A stretch of DNA of 20,327 bases, taken from positions 1 to 20,327 of IMG/VR virus record IMGVR_UViG_3300049215_000808; one strand, 5' to 3'. This stretch comes from a virus. This document shows, in pieces, positions 14,007-20,327 of this stretch (within the stretch, counting starts at the first letter, position 1; every line of letters starts with the position of its first letter). Position numbers and translations under genes: made by a program. Below the pieces are notes generated by a model that saw nothing but the letters and a program-made list of their open reading frames with translations, ran no database searches and was not told where the DNA came from.

Positions 14007-14482
14007 GACTTCAGAACCTCCGCCATTGCGCCGGACAACACACCGTGGATCGTCGGCGCAAGTTGGGCGAGCGCGGAGCGCAGGCAGGACCGGCCCGCGT
14101 AATCGACGCCTCGATCATGCGCGCGCACGGTGACTTCTTTCGGCGCCATCATTCGCCCGAAGACCGTCGATTGGCGCCGCAGAAAATCACGCACGCTTTC
14201 GGTGCCCGAGAAGCCGAATTCCTGAAAGGCGGCATAGGGCGTCACCGCCTGAACGGCGAAGCCGATCGCGTCAGCCGATGTCGAGGTCGCGACGGCAAGG
14301 CTGTCGCGCAGCTTGCCGGAGCGCGCCTGAAGGACGCCGCCCGATAGGTTGTCTTCGGCGGCCGATCGGATCTGAGCGGCCAGATCCGCGCCGGCGGCGC
14401 GAAGCGCGGCTGCCGCATCGACGGGAATGGCCGCGAGCCGCGCGCGAACCGTATCGGCGCCGTCGAGCTCGACGCCGATCAT
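14003..14482 (-). CDS. HK97 gp10-like head-tail joining protein
   Basis: The true protein is 159 aa, read from ATG at 14482, which overlaps the preceding stop (ATGA); a longer open frame upstream is not supported. It starts MIGVELDGADTVRARLAAIP and has the gp10 pattern: a long helix AAALRAAGADLAAQIRSAAEDN, then RSGKLRDSLAV, and the hallmark VTPYAAFQEFG (about residues 88-99), followed by FLRRQSTVFGRMMAP and a C-terminal helix. HK97 gp10-like proteins act at the head-tail junction or in tail completion. Both ends overlap neighbours by ATGA. Confidence 0.85.
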   Translation of the reverse strand: MIGVELDGADTVRARLAAIPVDAAAALRAAGADLAAQIRSAAEDNLSGGVLQARSGKLRDSLAVATSTSADAIGFAVQAVTPYAAFQEFGFSGTESVRDFLRRQSTVFGRMMAPKEVTVRAHDRGVDYAGRSCLRSALAQLAPTIHGVLSGAMAEVLKS

Positions 14483-15039
14483 GCGAGGTTCGCCCGCATG
14501 TAGCGCGTGATCACGCTCTGCACGAACGGGCTCACATCCTTCTGGGTGTAGGATGTGGTCGCGATGCCGCCCATACTCTCGGAGGCCTTGCCCAGCCGGT
14601 CCTTGCCGCGATAGCGCAGGCCCACCAATTCGATCACCGCCTCGGCGACATCCGCGGGCGTCGCGGCATAGCCGGCCTGATAGCTCACCGCTACATTGGC
14701 GTAGCCACGACTGAACCAATAACCGAAGAGGATGATGACATTGCCGTTCTGGACCCAGCCCGGATCGGCGACGGCAATCGAAGCCGGAATGGGGACTTCG
14801 TCGATCGCGACCGAAGTCACCGCAATGACCGGCGTATTTCTGAGATAGAGCCGCGTGCTGCCTTTGCCGTCATAGAGCTCGACATAGCTCCGAGCCAGAA
14901 TCGGATTGCCGCAAGCGGTCGTGAAGAAAGCGCTCGCGGCGGTGATGAGCCGCGTCAGCACAGAATCGTCGTTCGATTGCAGATCGCCGCCGAGATAGGC
15001 CTTCACATCGTCAATCGACACCAAGTCGCCCGCGCTCAT
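14479..15039 (-). CDS. gp6-like head-tail adaptor protein
   Basis: A 186-aa protein of the phage gp6-like connector family (PF05135). Hallmarks are LVSIDDVKAYLGG....DDSVLTRLITAASAFFTTACG at 6-44, a strand domain with YLRNTPVIAVTSVAID, then VSYQAGYAATPADVAEAVIELVGLRYR at about 118-144, and a C-terminal helix with SVITRYMR. It forms the ring below the portal to which the tail attaches. ATGA overlaps link it to both neighbours. Confidence 0.9.
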   Translation of the reverse strand: MSAGDLVSIDDVKAYLGGDLQSNDDSVLTRLITAASAFFTTACGNPILARSYVELYDGKGSTRLYLRNTPVIAVTSVAIDEVPIPASIAVADPGWVQNGNVIILFGYWFSRGYANVAVSYQAGYAATPADVAEAVIELVGLRYRGKDRLGKASESMGGIATTSYTQKDVSPFVQSVITRYMRANLA

Positions 15040-15221
15040 GCATCATCTCCGTCGATCCAAAGGATGAAGCCGCCCTTGCGGAGTAGCGGCGGCGCGGCTT
15101 CTTCGGGCACGTCGACGGTACCGTCGGGCCGGATCGGGTATTGATCGCCGCCGTAAGTCGGACCTTCCCAGGATCCGGAAGGCGCGATCAGGCGCACGAA
15201 ACCAGGGGCTGGTCGGTCCAT
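15036..15221 (-). CDS. 61-aa phage protein following the capsid gene
   Basis: A small protein beginning MDRPAPGFVRLIAPSG and reading YPIRPDGTVDVPEEAAPPLLRKGG in the middle. The pattern G-x-x-Y-x-x-x-x-D-G-x-V-x-V-P-x-x-A-x-x-L-L-x-x-G-F is seen in small proteins next to capsid and connector genes of many phages, where function is unknown. GGAG lies nine bases before ATG and the stop overlaps the adaptor start (ATGA). Without the hipBA insert it would directly follow the major capsid gene. Confidence 0.78.
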   Translation of the reverse strand: MDRPAPGFVRLIAPSGSWEGPTYGGDQYPIRPDGTVDVPEEAAPPLLRKGGFILWIDGDDA

Positions 15222-15244
15222 GGTATGAAACTCCGATGTCGTTT

Positions 15245-15289
15245 TAGGCGGAAATACGCCTATCCCGGAATTAGGCGAATTTCCGCCTA
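15245..15289 (+). promoter_or_regulatory. Twin palindromic operators upstream of hipB-like gene
   Basis: Two 18-bp sites, TAGGCGGAAATACGCCTA at 15245-15262 and TAGGCGAATTTCCGCCTA at 15272-15289, share the half sites TAGGCG-N6-CGCCTA. The second is the reverse complement of the first except for one base in the spacer. Centres lie 27 bp apart, and the second touches the AGGAGG of the regulator gene. Paired palindromes in front of a HipB-type gene are where the antitoxin normally represses its own operon. The binding itself is inference. Confidence 0.82.
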
Positions 15290-15298
15290 GGAGGGATC

Positions 15299-15538
15299 AT
15301 GGCGATCCGAAGCGAGGAAAATCTCGGGCATGCCCTGCGCCGGCATCGATTGGCGAAGGGGCTCAACCAAACCGAGTTGGGTCAGAAAGCCCATCTCCGT
15401 CAGCGCACCGTGTCCGACATAGAGCAAGGCAAGGGCGGAACGCTTGCATCCTTATCTGCCCTTCTGACCGCCATGGGCCTCGAGGTCACCGTCGCCGCGC
15501 GTGAGGACCGGGACATCGAACCCGACCGCTACCTATGA
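15299..15538 (+). CDS. HipB-like Xre-family antitoxin/repressor
   Basis: A 79-aa helix-turn-helix protein on the plus strand, opposite to the capsid genes. Residues 9-62 form the Xre domain: LGHALRRHRLAKGLNQTELGQKAHLRQRTVSDIEQGKGGTLASLSALLTAMGLEV, with the recognition region around RQRTVSDIEQG. The final LEVTVAAREDRD is typical of HipB proteins. AGGAGG lies four bases before ATG and overlaps the second operator. Its stop overlaps the ATG of the broken hipA (ATGA), the usual hipBA coupling. The gene looks intact, so it may still bind its operators even though the toxin is broken. It probably came in as a toxin-antitoxin cargo. Confidence 0.85.
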   Translation: MAIRSEENLGHALRRHRLAKGLNQTELGQKAHLRQRTVSDIEQGKGGTLASLSALLTAMGLEVTVAAREDRDIEPDRYL

Positions 15539-15947
15539 GCCGACGAGGCTCTTGGCCGCTCCCGACGGCCACGCCAAAAATTTTTCGATCTTCTTGAGAT
15601 CAGGCGGATTTCGCTCGACTCCGCTCTACGACGTCATGTCCTCTGCGCCCTACGAGGCGCGCCAATCCGCTTTCCACAAAAGGAAGGTCCGGCTGGCAAT
15701 GGCGGTCGGCAGGAAGCGGCATTACAAGATCGATGAGATCTTGGCGCGCCATTGGCAAGAGACGGCGGACGCCGCCCGGCTCCCGAGGACCATGTGCGCC
15801 CGTGTCATCGAAGAGATCCAGGATACCGTCGATTCGGCGACCGACTCTGTCGCCGGGCAATTGCCGTCCGGGTTCCCAGAGAAGATATACGACATGATTC
15901 GAGCCGCCATCCGCTCCCGGACCAGCAGGCTCGAATCCGTCGACTGA
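15535..15947 (+). pseudogene. hipA: hipA remnant with large internal deletion
   Basis: The original ATG at 15535 reads MSRRGS, then meets a different frame and soon stops (after 20 codons). From about 15550 another frame encodes LLAAPDGHAKNFSIFL and TPLYDVMSSAPY, the catalytic loop and metal-binding region of HipA kinases (matching Asp309 and Asp332 of the E. coli enzyme), through to an apparently natural C-terminus. The N-terminal lobe, ATP-binding loop and autophosphorylated serine are gone, roughly the first 300 residues. A GTG-started frame at 15501 could express the fragment, but it lies inside hipB without a good SD. It should have no kinase activity. It ends five bases from the convergent capsid stop. 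Confidence 0.82.
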
Positions 15948-15952
15948 TCTCC

Positions 15953-17440
15953 TCACCCGTTCGCGATGTTGCCGATGACGCCCATGGCGAAGGGCGCGTA
16001 GACGGCCAGCACTTCTTCGGCATAGACGCCGAACTCGTAGGATCGGGTCTTGAGCGGCCAGTCCATCCGATAATAGTCGCGACGGGTCTTCACCTCGGCG
16101 ACATTCGGCACGTTGGAGGATTGGTACTGCGCCGGCAGATTCTCCGACCAGCCGATGATCGTGCCGGGCGGCACGAAGGGATGAATTTTGACGGGGATCT
16201 TGTAACCGCCGTCGAGCGCGAACGGGTTATAGTAATATTCGACGACGCCGTTGGCGACGATCGCGAAGGGATCCTTGCCGTCGGTGTTGAAGCGCAGCAA
16301 CGGCGCCGAGGCGCTCGACAGAACTTTCGATGTGATGTTCCGCTGCTCCTGGCTGTTGACGTAGAGCACCGTCGGGCTCACCTCGAACAAATCCCACATC
16401 TTCTGCAGCATCAGATCGATCTCGTTGACCGAGCCGCGGCCGGATGCCGAGAGCGGCGTGCCCGTGCCCGCCGTGCCGGTCGCAAGGTAATTTACATAGG
16501 CGCCCGATCCGGCCTTGAGCGCCGAGGTCAAGAGGCCATCGAAAGCCAAGCCCGGATTGGCGGAGTAATCGGCAGCGATCGCAGAGGCGGCCTGGGTCGA
16601 GTTCGCGAGCGGCGCCGCGAACGCCGCGCTGCTGATCGTCGTGATCGCCTGAAGCTTCTCCGATCCGACCGCGCCCACGAACCAGGCATAGCCGACCGCG
16701 CCGGTGACCGGCGTCACCGAAGCGAACAGGGTCTGACCGAGCGTCACGGCTTGCGTCGCGTTGGCCGACGGCGCGGACGCACCGCCATTCACCGCGAAGC
16801 TTGCGCCATCGGCGCCGGTCACGGATTTGGTCGTGGCGATCCCACCCGAAACACTGGAGTTGCGATAACCCTCATAGGTGAGCGCCACGGCAATGACCGA
16901 GTAGGTTGCCGCCGGCAGCGTCGCGCCCGATCCGCTTGCCGACAGCGTGGGTGTCGGCGCGGTGCCGAGCTGCAGCGATCCGTTGCCGCCGAGCAGCGCG
17001 TTCTCCTCCTTCAGCATCATCTTCTGCAGTAGACGCATGGTGGCAGTGGCCTGCACATCCTCGAAGCCTTGCGCGGCGGACACGGCTTCGAAGGTCACCG
17101 AATCCTCTTCGCCGATGGTGGCGAAGGACGCCGAGCGGGTGGAGGTGCTATAGCTCATCTTTCCGGAGCGCTGGCCTTCCGGCACCCATCCGATCGCGTC
17201 CCAGCCGGAGCCGATGATCGCATTCACCTGCCGCCAATTCGTCGCGGTGCCGGTGCCGCCGCCGACGCGCGGCAGCGCATTGCGAATCGGCGTCGCGGCC
17301 GGATAGAGATTCTTCGCCGAGGGCTGCAGGTCATAGGCGAGCAGGCCGCTGGCGGTCGTGATGGTCTTGGCGAGCGTCTCGCCGTTGGCCAGCGATTCCT
17401 TGATCAACGCCAGCGTATCGTCGGTCACATTTCCATTCAT
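15953..17440 (-). CDS. Major capsid protein with probable Ig/FN3-like insert
   Basis: About 495 aa from ATG at 17440, chosen because GGAG lies nine bases upstream; in-frame starts further out (TTG 17470, ATG 17458 and 17455) have weaker sites. The N-terminal part (TASGLLAYDLQPSAKNLYPAATPIRNALPRV) and the C-terminal part (FVPPGTIIGWSENLPAQYQ...VYAEEVLAVYAPFAMGVIGNI) fit an HK97-fold capsid protein. Between them, residues about 162-278 are Ser/Thr/Ala/Gly-rich with TYSVIAVALTYEGYRNSSVS and PVTGAVGYAWFVGA, a pattern like FN3/Ig-type domains, flanked by capsid-like sequence. The N-terminal stretch before the fold is too short for a full scaffold domain, which may instead sit on the protease. Confidence 0.85.
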   Translation of the reverse strand: MNGNVTDDTLALIKESLANGETLAKTITTASGLLAYDLQPSAKNLYPAATPIRNALPRVGGGTGTATNWRQVNAIIGSGWDAIGWVPEGQRSGKMSYSTSTRSASFATIGEEDSVTFEAVSAAQGFEDVQATATMRLLQKMMLKEENALLGGNGSLQLGTAPTPTLSASGSGATLPAATYSVIAVALTYEGYRNSSVSGGIATTKSVTGADGASFAVNGGASAPSANATQAVTLGQTLFASVTPVTGAVGYAWFVGAVGSEKLQAITTISSAAFAAPLANSTQAASAIAADYSANPGLAFDGLLTSALKAGSGAYVNYLATGTAGTGTPLSASGRGSVNEIDLMLQKMWDLFEVSPTVLYVNSQEQRNITSKVLSSASAPLLRFNTDGKDPFAIVANGVVEYYYNPFALDGGYKIPVKIHPFVPPGTIIGWSENLPAQYQSSNVPNVAEVKTRRDYYRMDWPLKTRSYEFGVYAEEVLAVYAPFAMGVIGNIANG

Positions 17441-17540
17441 TCGGATAAGCTCCATCATGTCCTTGCCCAAGGGCGCGAGGGGACATTGCCGGCGCGAGGG
17501 GCGGACCGCGCCGGGATTTCTCGTGCAGTGATGCCGAAGA

Positions 17541-17557
17541 GGGCGCGGACAGCGCCC
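17541..17557. other. Hairpin in the protease-capsid spacer
   Basis: GGGCGC and GCGCCC pair as a 6-bp stem around a 5-base loop in the 122-base gap between the protease stop and the capsid start. It could stabilise the highly expressed capsid message by protecting its 5' end, or mark a processing site. There is no U-tract to make it a terminator. Confidence 0.4.
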
Positions 17558-17562
17558 GCGCG

Positions 17563-18426
17563 TCAGCGGTTGGCGATCTTCTCGATCTGCGCCAGGCTCA
17601 GCGGGCGCCGCAGCGCCCGTTTGGTGAGCTCGATCGGGTCGTTGGTCGGCGTTTCGCGCGCAAAGGCGGCGGAAAGCGAATCCGCCGCCTTGTCGATCGG
17701 CATTGCGCGGAGCGCGGCGCGCCGTTCCGCCGGTTTGGCGGCGAGCGTCTTCACCAGAAGATCGCGTTCGGCTTCGAGCTCGGCGATTCGCAATCTGGCA
17801 GCGCCGAGCTCGCCCGCGAGCTTGGCGAGATTGCGCGGGCGATGCATCTTGTCGGTGTCATCCTGCCCGCCGTCGGCCTCGTCATCATCGTCGTCGTCAT
17901 CGCCGCAAGCGGCGCCGAGCGCGGCGGCGCGATCGTGGATTTCCTGGATCAGCGCCAGATCGGCTTGCGAATTGCGCGCGCCGATCTTCTCGAGATCCTT
18001 GCATTCATCGGATTTGTACATCGTGAACACTGCCTCCGGATTGGCTGGACGATCGACCAGGCTGATCTCGCTCAGCCTCAGGCCGGTGATGACATGCTTC
18101 TCCGTCTCGTCGCGGGACGTCACCTTGCCGCCGATCGAGAAGCCCTTGTAGACGCCCTGGACCACCTTCTCCCAAGCGGTCGGATCGACGATCTTGGCGC
18201 CGAGGAACAGACCCTTGCCGTCGATCTGCGCCTTGGTTGCGACGCCCACGGCCGAGGGTTGATGCATCTCGCGGATATTGGCGAAGCGCATATAGTCGGG
18301 CAGCGCCGCCTCGAGCGCCTCGCGCTTCACGATCTCGCCCTGGCTGTCCAGCGCCTCCGTGGAGGCATAGCCGAACACGAGCTGCTCGGCCTCGTCGATC
18401 TTGGTGATTTCGGCATAGAGCCGCAT
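17563..18426 (-). CDS. XkdF-like prohead protease with C-terminal scaffold-like region
   Basis: A 287-aa protein. Residues 1-137 match the XkdF-like serine protease family: LVFGYASTEALDSQGEIV, MRFANIREMHQPSAVG with candidate catalytic His55, DPTAWEKVVQGVYKGFSIGGKV with candidate Ser97, and LSEISLVDRPANPEA. Then comes an acidic linker with seven Asp in a row (176-182) and, from about 198, a coiled-coil region (LAKLAGELGAARLRIAELEAERDLLVKTLA) and a basic C-terminal segment. This second half looks like a scaffold fused to the protease, as in other phages where the scaffold is removed during maturation. AGGAG lies seven bases before ATG and overlaps the portal stop region. Confidence 0.85.
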   Translation of the reverse strand: MRLYAEITKIDEAEQLVFGYASTEALDSQGEIVKREALEAALPDYMRFANIREMHQPSAVGVATKAQIDGKGLFLGAKIVDPTAWEKVVQGVYKGFSIGGKVTSRDETEKHVITGLRLSEISLVDRPANPEAVFTMYKSDECKDLEKIGARNSQADLALIQEIHDRAAALGAACGDDDDDDDEADGGQDDTDKMHRPRNLAKLAGELGAARLRIAELEAERDLLVKTLAAKPAERRAALRAMPIDKAADSLSAAFARETPTNDPIELTKRALRRPLSLAQIEKIANR

Positions 18427-18430
18427 CGCG

Positions 18431-19804
18431 TCACTCCTGTTGGGATGGTTGCTGCCGATTTGGTGTTTGTTGGGCGCCGGCGAGCACGCTCGAAAGCGTG
18501 ACCGCGCCGCCGCCGGTGTAGATGAGCGGCGTGTCGCCGCCTTCGATCGGATCGAGCCCGGATTCGGCCCGCGCCTCGTTGATGGTCTTCAGGCCTGCGC
18601 GCAGCTTCATGTCCGTGAGCTGTGCTTGCTTCAGCGGATCGACCGCTTCCTCGTCGGCCCATTCGAATTCGAGATCGTCCCAGCCGAAATCCTCTTCGAT
18701 GACGCGATCGATCAAATCCTTGACCCAGAGCATGATCGGACCGAGGCCCTCCGACAGCGCCATCTCCTGCGCATTGTCGGCGGTCGCGCGGTTCATCTGT
18801 CGCGTGAAGGGCGCGGCCGACGCGGAGAACGCGTAGCAGACGACCCGCGCCAGCCATTCGTCGAAATCATCTTTCAGCGGCGCCTCGCGCGTCGCCTGAT
18901 AGCGAAAGTCGGCCGGCACGAAGCGCGCATGGCGTCGCTCGGCGATGTTGCCCGCCATGATCGTGTCCCAATATTCCTGGAACTTGCGGATCTGCTCCAT
19001 CGTCCAGCCCTGCGGCACGCCGACCAGCGCCTCGGGCATGTTGCCCTCGGTGAAATATTGCAGCTGCACCTGCTGGCGACGCAGCGCAATGTTGACGGTG
19101 GTCACGATCTGCTCGACCGGCGAGAAGCCGTAGACCTTGGCCGTGCGCGGATTGCGCGGCAGATAGAGCAGCTCGTCGCGCGAGAAGTCGGCCTTGGGCA
19201 CGCCGTGCAGTATCTGCTGATAGGCCGGATCCGGCGGCTCTGGCGCGCGGCCTTCATCGTCGATCAGCACCTTGATCGTCGCGCCGTCGACCGGCTCCAG
19301 CGCGACCAGCGCGCCGCCCGCGTTCCGCGCCCGATAGAGCGTCGGCGCATCGATGACGAACAGATCCTCGAGCAGCATGCGGAGCCACGGGCCCCAGCGA
19401 TGCACGCCGTCCGGCTTGCGGAAGAATGTCTTCAGGGCCTTGATTCGCGGATCCGCATTTCCGGGCGACTGACGAGCGGGCACTTCGCCCTGCGTCGGCC
19501 TGGGCCGGATGTTCCAGCGCAGCCGCTCGACCTGATCCTTGCGAGTCTCGATGACGAGCCGCAGCAGATCCCAGCTGTCGGCCAGCGCCCGCATTTGCGC
19601 GAAGGAGATCCCCTCCTCGCCGCGCGGCCGGAACTGGATGTTGAGGCCGGTCAGATAATCGAACTGGCGCGGCGCCGACAGCTCAGGCATCACGGGCTCG
19701 AGCGGTTGCAGCGGGCCGAACCAATTGTCGGGCGCCACGCCGCGGATGGCGTAGCGCATGCCGACGGCGAGCCGGCCGAAAAAGCCGGGCTCCAGCGCCG
19801 TCAT
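18431..19804 (-). CDS. Portal protein
   Basis: About 457 aa from ATG at 19804, which follows a GGGGG tract 12 bases upstream; an in-frame ATG at 19837 would overlap the preceding gene by 14 bases and has a weaker site. The protein has portal features: FAQMRALADSWDLLRLVIETRKDQVERLRWNI at the start of the core, WLRMLLEDLFVIDAPTLYRAR, FSRDELLYLPRNPRTAKVYGFSPVEQIV, and a C-terminal QAQLTDMKLRAGLKTINEARAESGLDPIEGGD, which is usual for the clip and stem of many portals. It forms the 12-subunit ring through which DNA enters and leaves the head. The terminase genes expected upstream are outside the window. Confidence 0.92.
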   Translation of the reverse strand: MTALEPGFFGRLAVGMRYAIRGVAPDNWFGPLQPLEPVMPELSAPRQFDYLTGLNIQFRPRGEEGISFAQMRALADSWDLLRLVIETRKDQVERLRWNIRPRPTQGEVPARQSPGNADPRIKALKTFFRKPDGVHRWGPWLRMLLEDLFVIDAPTLYRARNAGGALVALEPVDGATIKVLIDDEGRAPEPPDPAYQQILHGVPKADFSRDELLYLPRNPRTAKVYGFSPVEQIVTTVNIALRRQQVQLQYFTEGNMPEALVGVPQGWTMEQIRKFQEYWDTIMAGNIAERRHARFVPADFRYQATREAPLKDDFDEWLARVVCYAFSASAAPFTRQMNRATADNAQEMALSEGLGPIMLWVKDLIDRVIEEDFGWDDLEFEWADEEAVDPLKQAQLTDMKLRAGLKTINEARAESGLDPIEGGDTPLIYTGGGAVTLSSVLAGAQQTPNRQQPSQQE

Positions 19805-19823
19805 TCGTCCGTCAGACCCCCTG

Positions 19824-20327
19824 TTAGTTGGCGGCATTGGGCAAGCTCGTCGCGTTGAAGAAGGAATGGATCTCGATCATGCGGCCCGCGGCCGTCCTGC
19901 AGGTGAAGCCCAGCAGATAGCGGCCTGGCGGCGGCCGCCCGATCGCCTGCACGGCGACCGTGCCGATCAGCGCGGCAGTGCCGTCGATCGCGCTCCCATA
20001 GTTCGGCTGGCTCGCCTCGACCGGATAGAAGAGAAGCGCGAGGCTCGCGGCGACCAGCGTGTCGCCGGGATCGAGCGCGGGGCCGAGATCGATGCCGAAA
20101 ATCTCGTCGGCATCGATCGAGAGCGGCGGGAAATCGCGCCCGGCATAGCCCGAGACATGGATCGGTACGATCGTGCGAAGCGGCGTCATGACAGGTGACC
20201 CCGAAGGCGGTGGCGGTGGTGGAGGCGGCGGCGGGCTCGTTCCGCCGGCGCCGGCGCCCAGCCCCGCGAGCAGCAGCGACTGCGCCCCGCCAGCGCCCAG
20301 CGCGTCGGTGATCGGCCACAGCGACAT
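19824..20327 (-). CDS. Beta-rich small phage protein with poly-proline linker (fibre-tail adaptor-like)
   Basis: A 167-aa frame whose ATG is the last codon of the window, so it may begin further out. Residues 1-30 are Gly/Ala/Leu-rich, followed by ten prolines in a row, then a beta-rich domain from MTPLRTIVPI (about residue 47) to the end: FGIDLGPALDPGDTLVAAS and GRYLLGFTCRTAAGRMIEIHSFFNAT. That strand order recalls small phage proteins called fibre-tail adaptors, but the match is weak. ATG at 20189 is a possible alternative start, with a GGGG tract nine bases upstream. It lies directly before the portal gene with its stop near the portal start. Confidence 0.55.
   Translation of the reverse strand: MSLWPITDALGAGGAQSLLLAGLGAGAGGTSPPPPPPPPPPSGSPVMTPLRTIVPIHVSGYAGRDFPPLSIDADEIFGIDLGPALDPGDTLVAASLALLFYPVEASQPNYGSAIDGTAALIGTVAVQAIGRPPPGRYLLGFTCRTAAGRMIEIHSFFNATSLPNAAN

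Noticed and set aside
14483-14719. Upstream extension of the gp10-like gene
   Set aside because: The extra 79 residues are Arg/Gly-rich and antiparallel to nothing conserved; they lie within the adaptor gene in another frame, and an ATGA start at 14482 fits the operon.
15752-17032. Plus-strand open frame (426 aa) across hipA remnant and capsid gene
   Set aside because: It crosses two unrelated genes out of frame and has no motif; it is a shadow of the capsid gene.
18440-19858. Long plus-strand open frame (472 aa) antisense to the portal gene
   Set aside because: Composition is that of a GC-rich shadow frame (many Arg, His, Leu); the portal on the other strand has family motifs.
1-20327. A functional gene transfer agent cluster
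   Set aside because: Only the tail tip follows GTA order; the capsid insert, lysis cassette, cargo genes and hipBA remnant point to a prophage.

Overview
The window is the head, tail and lysis part of a tailed-phage (siphovirus-type) late operon, almost certainly a prophage in a GC-rich alphaproteobacterium. Nearly all structural genes lie on the minus strand, so transcription runs from 20327 down to 1. Order and spacing are typical of a compact phage operon: many ATGA stop/start overlaps and good Shine-Dalgarno (SD) sites. The alphaproteobacterial assignment is inferred from base composition and from the tail tip, which follows the DUF2460 - DUF2163 - NlpC/P60 - large hub order known from Rhodobacter-type gene transfer agents (GTAs) and related alphaproteobacterial phages. 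Terminase and regulatory genes are not in the window.

Layout in transcription order. Head: a beta-rich small protein with a poly-proline linker (20327-19824), portal (19804-18431), XkdF-like protease with a probable scaffold tail (18426-17563), major capsid protein carrying a probable Ig/FN3-like insert (17440-15953). Connector: 61-aa protein (15221-15036), gp6-like adaptor (15039-14479), HK97 gp10-like protein (14482-14003), tail terminator-like protein (14006-13572), a 57-aa protein (13560-13387). Tail: major tail protein (13383-12640), tail assembly chaperones G and G-T made by a probable -1 frameshift (12457-12110 and 12457-11901), tape measure protein (9820-8687), DUF2460 (8685-8065), DUF2163 hub with four cysteines (7364-6504), a 95-aa protein (6507-6220), NlpC/P60 peptidase (6223-5660), 1239-aa tail tip protein with four FN3-like domains (5626-1907), DUF4376-like protein (1910-1311). 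Lysis: holin-like protein (1269-1054), signal-peptide/lipobox protein (1043-489), SleB-type endolysin (444-1).

Three blocks of cargo interrupt this otherwise tight operon, each at a gene boundary. (1) Between capsid and connector lies a plus-strand hipBA remnant (15245-15947): an intact HipB-like regulator with two near-identical TAGGCG-N6-CGCCTA operators, followed by a hipA gene that has lost its middle and now joins the first few codons out of frame to the catalytic C-terminal region. (2) Between the chaperones and the tape measure lie a lipoprotein, a 280-aa protein with a GGQF-type linker and a C-terminal H-x-H...S-x-D (JAB/DUF4329-like) domain, and a small secreted protein; the last two look like an effector/immunity-like pair. 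(3) Between DUF2460 and DUF2163 lies a plus-strand two-helix membrane protein whose TAG stop shares a CTAG palindrome with the convergent DUF2460 stop.

A nested inverted repeat (5647-5788), of the kind spread between genes in many proteobacterial chromosomes, has fused into the 3' end of the NlpC/P60 gene and supplies its last 42 residues. No tRNA, rRNA, CRISPR array, integrase, attachment site or transposase was found. No stretch above 300 bases lacks a gene; the largest gaps are 12458-12639 (three GC hairpins), 9821-9943 (nothing recognised) and 17441-17562 (one hairpin).
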